Part shown: positions 55,148 to 64,000 of the stretch, one piece after another | How positions within the stretch are numbered: position 1 is the stretch's first letter | Layout: every line of letters begins with the position of its first letter | Origin: Teratosphaeria epicoccoides | Lineage: Eukaryota; Ascomycota; Dothideomycetes; Mycosphaerellales; Teratosphaeriaceae | Assembly: GCA_021401465.1 (NCBI GenBank) | Contig: JADDMT010000069.1 | Location: 1 to 64,000 of the forward strand | DNA: 64,000 nucleotides | Reading direction: 5' to 3' | Program-made: the position numbers and the translations under genes | The notes under the pieces: model-generated | The model's input: only the letters and a program-made list of their open reading frames with translations | Database searches by the model: none | What the model was told of the DNA's origin: nothing

Positions 55148-57513
55148 GTTCTGCTTTCTCCCTCCCTGCTTTGTAGTCTAGTAGAGAATACTATAATATG
55201 TCTAGAGTACTACGAACTCGTAACTAACATGTAGTAAGTACTATCCTAAGCGCCTGTAATAGTAAAGCTAGCCTAAGTAACTAGCCTATAGGAGTACCCC
55301 CTACAAGTAACACTACATTAAACGACAGTTCTACTACAGGCTAATTACATAGCGGACAAGGTAATAGATCCCCTGTATAGGGACTACAGCTAACCCTGAC
55401 TATTAACCTAGCCCTTATAGCTATGATTGTTAACTAGGTCGCGAACTGCCTTGCAAACTAGAGCTAGAGCCGTACCCCTTCTAGTAGCGACAATAGCGAG
55501 GACGATAAAGACGTCGCTATAAGTAGTACTAATAAACTAGCAGATAAAGAAATTTAGCAAGAATTTATGCTAGGGACCTACGAAGACAACGTACTAGTAG
55601 GCGTAGACTCTCTACATGTGCCTACGAATCTAGTGCCTAAATTTAGGGCTATAGTAGGCTAACTAGGAGGCAGTTATAACGCATGCAACCTGAAGCCGTT
55701 TAAGGGAGACACCTTAAAGGAGGCTCGAACTTTCTTGTAGGCATGTAAGGTAGTTTTCATGCTTAACCTATGCAGATATTCTATAGAGGGCAAATAGGTT
55801 ACCTTTAGTATGATGTAGCTTAAAGAGGATAAGGAACCTTGTAATAATTAGCATAAGTAGTATGATCTTATGTAGGTCTATAACAGAATGTATACATAGG
55901 CGGACTTTTACTAGTTCTGTGTTAACTAGGTCGAGGATCTAGGTAACTATGCCCTTACTATGTCTGTCAAGTATAAGAAGGCTAGGTAGGGGAAGGGACA
56001 AACTACCTCTAGTTGCTACCTATCTTGCTATGCTCGAGAGACAGATGCTACCCTATACTAAGACGTAACATGTATAGCACCTACTCGTTAAACTTAATGA
56101 CAATTATCAGAACATAATCATGACTTTTCATGAACTTCCGACAACTCGGCAAGACCTCGTGTCCCTTACGACACGTATAGAGATTACCTTAAAGCGAAAT
56201 AGAAAATTAGGTAGCAAAGATAATAAGCGTTTAAGCCCTAAGGACCTACTAAAGGGCCGCTATTATAAGCGCCCTAAGGGTCACATCTAACGTAGTAGTT
56301 CATTCTAGAGGAGTAAGCCCTCTAAGCCTAAAGATAGTAGCGAGAAGCCTCTAAGTAGCTGCCACATCTGTAGAGCGAGGGACTACTAGGCGGCTCGCTA
56401 TCCTAAACGAAGTAATAGGAAGAAGGTAAGCAAGGTGTCCGAAACCTCCCTAGAGGGGAGGCGAAAGAAGGACAAGCCCGAGACAACCAAATGGCTACCG
56501 CGGGTATCTAAGCTGTCTGTTACTAATAGTATAGACTTATGGCCTACCTAGCGCCTATCCGGTATAGTCTAAGTTAATAGCTTACTTAAGCTAGTAGACT
56601 ATATGTTAGACGACCTTGCAGAGGTTAACGTAATACCCTAGTAGGTAATCGTACGGCTCGGTTTAAAGCTAATCCTAGGAGCTCTACTACCTACTATGAA
56701 GTCCTTTTAAGGCGAAGGCGTAGCGGCTTAAGGCACGTATAACGTGCGCCTCTAACTTGCGGACTCCTTAGGGAAGTACGCGAGACTAACGAAGTATTCT
56801 ACGCTAAAGATGTTCCTAATAAGGAGCTCCTACTTGGCCGCCCTTAGCGCTACAAGCAGGGAGTCGTTGTTAATAGAGCTACTAACAATTAGTTCTATGG
56901 CTCTATAGGCGAAGTTCCTGTAGTAAGGATACGTGACGCACACAGCTTCTACAAGGACATGAAGAAGGTCTAATGTATGTATGTAGTCTATATACAGAAC
57001 GTTAAGGAAGACGTTACCCTTCTGCCTAAGTTAGGGGAATACGCCGATATTTTCGACGTAGAGGCTGCGGCCTATGCCTAGGCCCTAGACGCGGAGCATG
57101 CGATTAACCTTAAGGAGGGTTATAATCCTCTGCATTGACCTCTATACCCTATGTCGGAATTGTAGCTCGAAACACTTCGAGACTACCTCTACAAGGCGCA
57201 AAAGAGCGCGTAGATCTGACGAAGCGACAGCGAGGCTAGAGCGTTAGTAATGTTCGTCCTAAAGAAGGATAACACGCTCTGCCTATACGTTAACTATAGG
57301 GGCCTTAACGTAGTAACTTAGAAGAACCGCTGCCCCCTACTACTTATTAGCGAGACGCTTAACCGCCTTAGTCGCGCCGCTATCTTCTTGTCTATCGACT
57401 TGAAGGACGCCTACTACTAGATACTAATCCGAAAGGGCGACAAGTAGAAGACTACGTTCTAAACGTAGTATAGATACTTTAAGTATATAGTAATGCCGTT
57501 CGGCTTAACTAAC
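55148..57513 (+). pseudogene. gypsy B0: gag, protease and first part of RT, truncated
   Basis: A + strand family-B copy. A decayed zinc knuckle begins CHIC at 56360-56371, with its His and last Cys changed to Tyr by C-to-T/G-to-A hits. A protease-RT linker region at 56680-57120 matches the reverse complement of the window's right end. RT begins with SIDLKDAYY (57391-57420) and IVMPFGLTN (about 57487-57513), where the sequence is cut by an inverted family-B LTR. Nearly every former CAG/TGG/CGG codon is TAG. Confidence 0.83.
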
Positions 57514-57709
57514 TAATATAGATATATATGCTATATAATATGAAAATATCTCGTAGTGTGACAGAGTAATCCGACCTTTTAATAGGTACAAGATAGCGCT
57601 GCTTTCTGCTTATTGCAGAGGTAGCGCTAAGGGTGCTTATAACCCCTAGCGCCCCTTAATTAGGGAAAGCATGTCTAAGCCTAACTCCGCAGGGGTACTA
57701 TAGGGTTAG
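57514..57709 (-). repeat. partial family-B LTR (B1), 196 bp
   Basis: It matches the first 196 bp of the LTR at 57710-58069 and then stops at GGGTTAG, where the full LTR starts. The simplest reading is that element B2 inserted into the LTR of an earlier inverted copy B1, whose remainder lies beyond 64000. Confidence 0.75.
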
Positions 57710-58069
57710 TAATATAGATATATATGCTATATGATATGAAAATATCTCGTAGTGTGACAGAGTAATCCGACCTTTTAATAGGTACAAGATAGCGCTACTT
57801 TCTGCTTATTGTAGAGGTAGCGCTAGAGGTGCTTATAACCCCTGACGCCCCTTAATTAGGGAAAGCATGTCTAAGCCTATCCCCGTAGAGGTATCGTAGG
57901 GTTAGCAACGTAGGGGCATCCTACGTTAACTATTAATCCTACTTAGACGACATACAAGCTAACGTATGTATAAAGGACCCCCTTACTATGTGTAGTAGGG
58001 TCACTACATGCTAAGGGCGGGCATTAGAACCTATGCGGCTCTAATAGCCCCCTAGTATTAACCGTATCA
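57710..58069 (-). repeat. 3' LTR of gypsy B2, 360 bp
   Basis: It is the same length as the left LTR (3451-3810). On the + strand it reads from TAATATAG to CCGTATCA, so the element-orientation start TGATACGG is intact and the terminal CA is mutated to TA. Confidence 0.88.
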
Positions 58070-58083
58070 CTACCCCTCCTCCT
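58070..58083 (-). other. polypurine tract of gypsy B2
   Basis: Read on the - strand, AGGAGGAGGGGTAG precedes the LTR. It is the counterpart of 3437-3450 with one C-to-T change. Confidence 0.7.
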
Positions 58084-58704
58084 ATAAGGATGTCCCTAGC
58101 CTTACTAAGTAATATACGTAGAACATATAGGGTATAGGATATAGCACGCTTATACTACGCAAGAGTAAATAGGTAGATAGCTTATGTAATATATGTCATG
58201 CGTATACCTTAACACCTTCGTAGTAAGTACAGGGTAGAGGCTACTAACTCGGGCGGGTTTTAATCTGTTACATGTTAGGCGGCTTTATAATACCTTTGCT
58301 TTATATGTAGATCGAGATATTAGGAAACTACAAGTACGTACTTTAGTTGATCTTTAAAATAGTAGGGCGAGCATGCGCGCTAGCCTCGCCAAGTAGCTTG
58401 GCTGTCCCTATTTAGTCATGACTATGAAGAACGTGTTACAGAACCTTAGGGTAGTAGGAATGTACATGGACACTCTACGCGTACTACTCGAAATAGCAGG
58501 AGCGCGCTCCTAGCGCGGGTCTTGCCACATTTTCATGCTAGTAGACTAGCACGAGTGTAGTTAGCGTACATGCGTAATAGCCGCGTTATCCGTTCTTGCA
58601 TTATTCGGTCCCCTTGTAAGTTAACTAAAGGTAGGTACTCTGCATATGTAGTTTAAGTTACTAGCTAAATAGTTGCGGTAGGTAACAGGGGGGCTGTTAG
58701 AGGG

Positions 58705-58712
58705 TATAAAAA
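58705..58712 (+). promoter_or_regulatory. TATA box of the antisense gene in B2
   Basis: GGGTATAAAAACCTCG sits 163 bp upstream of the position of the antisense start codon (58868), identical in placement to the left copy. Confidence 0.55.
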
Positions 58713-58867
58713 CCTCGCTACTTTCCTAAACTTCCTATTCTAAAACACTAACATTGACCTCTACTTCCATTTCGCTTAGCTTGCGCCTCGCTATGTCTGC
58801 GGGTCTAAACTAGAGCTCCTTCTTCTTCAATTAATTAATTAAGATCAATTGACTTATCTTAGCAATA

Positions 58868-60364
58868 ATAGCTTATATGCTACAGACTAAGTTCGACACT
58901 ACTCGCTCTGCCTGCGACTATCGCTTATGTCGACAATGCCTCGACAACCTTAGCAGCTAAGCTATACACATCTCTCCTCCGCGTGTTAGTAAGGCGTCCT
59001 CTACCTACGAGGTATGCGTAGCTTATACTAACTAAAGCGTAGCTAAGATCTGCGTTAGCGGATTTAATAAGAGTAGTGTCTACTATAATTATGTCAACTA
59101 TAATAGCAAGCATCAAAAATGCCAAGACCTCCCTAAAGAGGTATATGGCGAGTATAACTAGCTCTGCTATAACATTAATGACTTCTAGAGTACGCGCAAC
59201 AAGGGGGTTACTAAAGGTACTCTGACTATAAACAGGCTACAGGCTAAGTACCGCGAGGTACTCGCCTACCTGCTTGGCGCCCTCTCGTGCTTTACTATAA
59301 CTACTAACTATTCTCATGGTAGTATTTGCTTCGACTCTCTACTAACAGGCGAAAACGTTTGTCTAGGTCTAATCGTAGACTTAGTCTAGAAGATCTTGAA
59401 GGTACTAACCGTTAGGGTTAAGACCTTCGCCATAATACGCATATAGTGCGGGTACCCTCTAAGTGTAAATGCTAACTTTCTCTGCTAGGCTAACGTTAGC
59501 GTCGAGAAATATCTGACTAGCTACTAGCATTAGCAACTTAGGGCCCTTGCCTCTATTAACGATGACTTTAAGACGCGGATAATCTATAAGAAGGTTATCA
59601 AGCAATTCACCGTTCCCGCCGCTAAGGCTATGCCCTAGCGCCATACCGAGAGGCAGCCTGCCTCTAAGCTAGTCCTAAGGACTAAGCCGTAAGTTACTTA
59701 CTCGAATCCTGTTGCGTATGTACAGCTAACACATTATAGCGCTGCTGCTTACGCTACCTTGACGCCGCTGTCTAAGAAGAAGAAGAAGGCTAGGGCCAAA
59801 ATTAAGGTTAGCGACAAGGAAGCCGAACCTTCCTTACTTGTAATCTGTACTACGTCCGCTAAGACGCTAAGGTACAAGCCTCTAGGCTAGATCTTTAAGG
59901 ATAAGGAGAATGACGACGTCTAGGATACCTTTAGTCCTAATGTAATCCCTTCGCGCTATAGTGTCGCCATACTAGTTACGCCTAAGGGAGATACTAAGTC
60001 CGATAATGTAGTTAACACTTGTGTCAAGAAGCGTAAGATAATCTCGAGGGCCGAGCGTAACAGCTACAAGCGCGCCTAAGTCTCTTCGCCTTCTAATGCT
60101 AAGGATGAGGTAGTTGTTATAACTCGGCGTAGTAAGGATGTCGCTAGCTCTCTAGCTACTATAGGCTCTAAAGACGAGCTCCCTCGCAACCTACTAAAGA
60201 AGAAGATGCTAGCCTCTCTTCGTAGTGTTACTACTCCTGTTACTCATAGTCGCTTCAGGGTGTTTAGTAGACCCCGTGTAGGTAGGTAGTCCCTAGCGGA
60301 CCGTAACAAGAAAGACTCTTCTGCTTTAGGTTTAGTCTAGAAGCCCTTAACTAGTAGTCGCTAA
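58868..60364 (+). pseudogene. antisense gene of gypsy family B, second copy
   Basis: Counterpart of 1156-2652. The start codon is mutated (ATG to ATA at 58868-58870). The intron is at 59689-59739, 51 bp like the left copy, with GTAAGT, GCTAAC branch site and TAG acceptor. The Cys-rich N-terminus, Lys-rich KKKKKA block and basic C-terminus are all recognisable through dense TAG/TAA damage. At 59118-59128 it keeps TGC CAA GAC where the left copy has TGC TAA GAC, so the two copies complement each other in showing the ancestral frame. Confidence 0.65.
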
Positions 60365-60489
60365 GTATTAGCTACGAAGCTAATCTAAGCATGTCTCTTG
60401 TTCTCCTTAGGTTTTTTCTAGGTGTGCCTTTAGGCATCAATAATGTATAAGTAGGGCGTTTGCTTCTTGTTGTCACTTCGCGCGTTATG

Positions 60490-63400
60490 CGCTATATACA
60501 CATGTCAAGAATTCTGCTCTAAAACTCTTATCTTCCTACAAATTGACCTTCTTAAGCCCTGCTTACGCCTCCTCTACTCTTCGAATTCACGAATAGCTTC
60601 TAGAGCGTTCTTGTAGTCTTTAGCTAGAACCTATTATGTGTACTTAGGTAGGTATCCTTTCTACTTTACTAGATAGTATGTTGCGCCTTTACGCTGCATA
60701 CTATCCTTAATACCCTCGACTTCCTACTCTTCGTTCTCTTCTGCTACTAGCATCAGGTCCGCAGGCTCTTTGCCCTTACGCTATACCTATAGTTCGAGTA
60801 GAGATACGTAGAAGACGTTATGCACACAATATGACAATAGTAACGATAGCTAGTACGCCTGCAAGCCTATCGCGTTACGTATCTAGAAGGGTCCGACGAA
60901 CCTTAGCTTCATCTTCTTACTTAGAAGTTTTAGCTTAGGATTCTTCGTTAATAGTAATACCTTTGTACTAACTACGTACTACATCGGTTTAGCATAGGCG
61001 TTATTATGTTTAATCTAGGATTCTGAGGCCTTTTTCTAGTATTCTATTAGCACCGAATGTACCTCGCGCATACGCCGCGCTAATTCTGTGGCGGCTAGCA
61101 CCCTCTCCTTAGAAGACTCGTCCCGAGGCGGTTCTAGGTGTATTTCTAGATTAAAGCCATAAAGAATCTAAAATAGCGATATGCGTATAGTAGCATACAC
61201 GCTATTATTAACTGCAAATTCCGCTATAGGAATTACGTTAGCCTAGGCATCCTAGTTCTTAGCGTAGTAGTACCGAAGGTACTACTTAAGAATCTAGTTC
61301 ATACGTTTAGTCTGACTATTAGTCTGTAGATAGAATGCTATACTTAGGTAGTACTTAACACGCGCCTTAAACATAAATTCTTGCTAGTATTTACTAGTAA
61401 AGACAGAACCTCGATCTAATAGGATACTTTGGGGGACACTAAAGCGCTATATGACTTTATCGCAAAGTAGTCGCGCAAGCTCGCTACTTGTATACTTTTT
61501 TATACATAGGATAAAGACATTCATCTTCGAGTATTAGTCAACTACTATAAGGACAGCATTAACTACATTGCCTCTCTACTTTGCTAGCGGCAAATTAGTA
61601 ATAAAATCTATAGTTAAATCTTACTATAGTCTCTCTAGTAGTAGGAGCGCCTAAGCATTACTATAGGGGCGATAGCGCCGAGATTTGCTAATCTAGCACG
61701 TCTAGCAGGATTTAACATAGTTAGAGACATCCTGTTCTAGCATTAGCAACTAGTATTTACGTCTAAGAAGCGCGTTTGTCTTCTCTACGCCGAAATAGCC
61801 TGCAAGTTTATTGTCATGATGAATACAGAGGAGCTACGAACACAGTATGTAGTTAGCGGGTACGTAGAGCCTATTATCAAAGTACTACAAGTCGCCTGAC
61901 TTAGTCTAGTACTTCAGACTACCTGTAGTGTCCTAGAGGGCTATACCCTTACTAATTAACTCTAGTTCTTGCTCTTGCAACTGCTAAATAAGTCTCGAGA
62001 CTTCTTTAAAGGGTTCTTTAGACATTACATGCTTACTACATATAAGCTAGTTAACTACCGCATGGATCGAGCTAGACATAGTCGCCATAACTGCTAGGTA
62101 GGAGGGTTTGTCGCTAGCAGAGGCTGTGAGGCCCTATTAGACCTGTAGTCGACCTATAAGAGGAGCTAACAACAGGTCGCTACCCTAAACTACAAGCTTT
62201 GTTTGTAGCGTAGAGAGAAGCTATTAGTTACCCTGCTCCCTAGTGTCGTAGTCTAGTCGTCGCGAAGGACCGTTAGCTAGATTCGTCTTTCTAGAACGAT
62301 GCTAGATAACGAAGTCAAAGCTAGCGAGGAAAGTCGCCTACCTTGCTTGCTGACTACTTAGCTACTTCACGCCTATGAAGCTACAAAGGTTGTTATAGTT
62401 AGTAAGTACCTTAATAGGGTACGCTACGCCTTCGAGGTAGTATCGGTACTCCTTAAAGCCGTCAACAATAGCTAAAAGCTCTTAGTCGTAAGTCTTGTAA
62501 TTAAGCTTAGCGCCTTGCATCTTCCGCAACTAGAAGGTAATTAGGTACTATTACGTACTACCTTTGTGCGACTAGAGCTATGATATAATTACGGCTATTA
62601 CGAATTTCGAAGCATTAGTCTCTATTCGGATCTTCGTAGTAAGGTCAAAGTGCCGAAGTATAGGTGTAGTTTAAAAAGCTACTTTAAGTTTAGAGAAAGC
62701 CTTGCTCTAAGCCTCCTCCTAAGGCACTACCCCTAGCTTTTTTCCTCGAATTGCGCCCTTTGCAAGGGCCGTGAGGGGAGCCATAATCTTCAAGTAGGAT
62801 CGTATGAATCTATAATAGAAGTTAGTAAATCCTAGGAATACCTATACTTCTTAGAGGGTAGTTAGCTACAGCTACTCTGCGATTACAGACACCCTTTAGT
62901 TATCTATAATGACTCCTTCTATAGAGACGATGTATCCAAGAAACTTAATCCTATCTGTCAGGAATGAGCACTTCTTTAGGTTCGCATATAGAGCGAACTT
63001 GCGGAGCTATTTAAGTACTATCCTTAGATGCCGAATATGCTTCTCCTTTAAGTCAGAGTAGACTAGTATATTGTCTAAATATACTACGTAGTAGGTGTTA
63101 ACGAGGCTAGCTAGGGCCTAGTTAATATACGCTTAGAACGTCACTAGTACGTTAGTTAAGCTAAATAGTATTACTATATACTTGAAGTGTCTATACTACG
63201 TTTAGAACATAGTCTTCTACTCGTCGCCCTTTCGGATTAGTATCTAGTAGTAGGCGTCCTTCAAGTCGATAGACAAGAAGATAGCGGCGCGACTAAGGCG
63301 GTTAAGCGTCTCGCTAATAAGTAGTAGGGGGTAGCGGTTCTTCTAAGTTACTACGTTAAGGCCCCTATAGTTAACGTATAGGCGGACTATGTTGTCCTTC

Positions 63401-64000
63401 TTTAGGACGAACATAACTAGCACTCTAGCCTCGCTGTCGCTTCGTCGGATCTACATGTTTCTTTGCGCCTTGTAGAGATAGTCTCGAAGTATTTCGAGCT
63501 ACGATTCCGACATAGGGTATAGAGGTTAATACAGAGGATTGTAACCCTCCTTAAGGTTTATCGCATGTTCCGCGTCTAGGGCCTAGGTATAGGCCGCAGC
63601 CTCTACGTCGAAAATATCGGCGTATTCCTCTAACTTAGGCAGAAGGGTAACGTCTTCCTTAATGTTCTATATGTAGACTACATACACGCATTAGACCTTC
63701 TTCATGTCCCTGTAGAAGCTATGTGCGTCATGTATCCTTACTATAGGAACTTCGCCTATAGAGCCGTAGAACTAATTGTTAGTAGCTCCATTAACAACGA
63801 CTCCCTGCTTGTAGCGCCAAGGGCGGCCGAGTAGGAGCTCCTTATTAGGAACATCTTTAGCGTAGAAGACTTCATTAGTCTCGCGTACTTCTCCTAAGGA
63901 GTCCGCGAGTTAGAGGCGCACGTTGTACGCGCCTTAAGCCGCTACGCCTTCGCCCTAAAAGGACTTCATGGTAGGTAGTAGGGCTCCCGGGATCGGCTTT
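60490..64000 (-). pseudogene. gypsy B2 pol: RT, RNase H, integrase, chromodomain
   Basis: Read on the - strand from the window end. A protease/RT linker is homologous to B0 56680-57120. The RT box YLDNILV (YLDD with the last Asp mutated to Asn) is at about 63060-63092. RNase H wording ELLAIVDGFKEYRYYLEG is at about 62405-62515. The integrase zinc and catalytic domains span about 61750 to 61200. The chromodomain HYLVKWKGY-equivalent lies at about 60650-60690, and the pol end aligns with 1015. The frame is broken every few codons by TAG. Confidence 0.82.

Larger units (their letters stand above)
57710..64000 (-). mobile_element. gypsy family B, inverted copy B2, runs off the window
   Basis: In element orientation (-) the visible order is protease/RT (from 64000), RNase H, integrase, chromodomain, antisense gene, polypurine tract (58070-58083) and 3' LTR (57710-58069). 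It is the inverted, more heavily RIP-damaged counterpart of 1-3810, which it matches along all of that copy. Its RT-proximal end also matches B0 (56680-57513) in opposite orientation. Confidence 0.88.

Noticed and set aside
47720..57513. TAG reassigned as a sense codon, as it appears in frame so often in the transposons
   Set aside because: The host genes in the window use TAG as a normal stop (ALG11, the Zn2Cys6 factor), and aligned transposon copies show CAG, CAA or TGG at some of the same positions.

Overview
This looks like nuclear DNA of a filamentous ascomycete (Pezizomycotina; Dothideomycetes is my guess from gene style, not shown). The evidence is short GT-AG introns of about 50-100 bp, compact divergently paired housekeeping genes, a Zn2Cys6 regulator, and transposons damaged in the way RIP (repeat-induced point mutation) damages them: CAG, CAA, TGG and CGG codons have become TAG/TAA, and old copies are very AT-rich.

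Layout. (1) 1-5.74 kb is transposon debris: the 3' half of a Ty3/gypsy chromovirus ('family B', + strand) ending in a 360-bp LTR, then a decayed integrase-type DNA transposase on the - strand. (2) 5.8-46.8 kb is a gene island of normal composition. It holds a POF1-like nucleotidyltransferase, COQ2, COX18, ALG11, a RUD3-like golgin, LTO1, MES1, an HhH-motif protein, a coiled-coil orphan, an MmgE/PrpD-family enzyme, a secreted FAD (BBE-type) oxidoreductase, a Zn2Cys6 transcription factor, a steroid 5-alpha-reductase-family enzyme, KSH1 and eIF3f. Several pairs are divergent (POF1/COQ2, COX18/ALG11, LTO1/MES1, HhH/coiled-coil, KSH1/eIF3f) and others converge. (3) 46.9-64 kb is a nested transposon pile. 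A Fot1/pogo-like transposase gene is cut by a complete 6,979-bp gypsy element ('family A', - strand, 470-bp LTRs, 5-bp target duplication ATTAA). It resumes on the far side and is cut again by a family-B element (+), which is in turn cut by one or two inverted family-B insertions that run past the window end.

How it fits together. The island genes are mostly single-copy functions: ubiquinone synthesis and cytochrome oxidase assembly in mitochondria, N-glycan assembly in the ER, Golgi tethering and secretion, and translation. The stretch 32.7-41.8 kb differs: an MmgE/PrpD enzyme, a secreted flavoprotein and a Zn2Cys6 regulator, separated by roomy spacers, look like a small accessory metabolic group.

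The most unusual item is in gypsy family B. Between the chromodomain-ended pol and the 3' LTR, both copies carry a gene in antisense orientation. It has its own TATA box, 163 bp from the start codon in each copy, and a 51-bp intron at the same place. An intron can only persist in a retrotransposon if it lies antisense to the genomic RNA, so this reads as a genuine captured or evolved antisense gene encoding a Cys-rich N-terminus and a basic C-terminus of unknown role.
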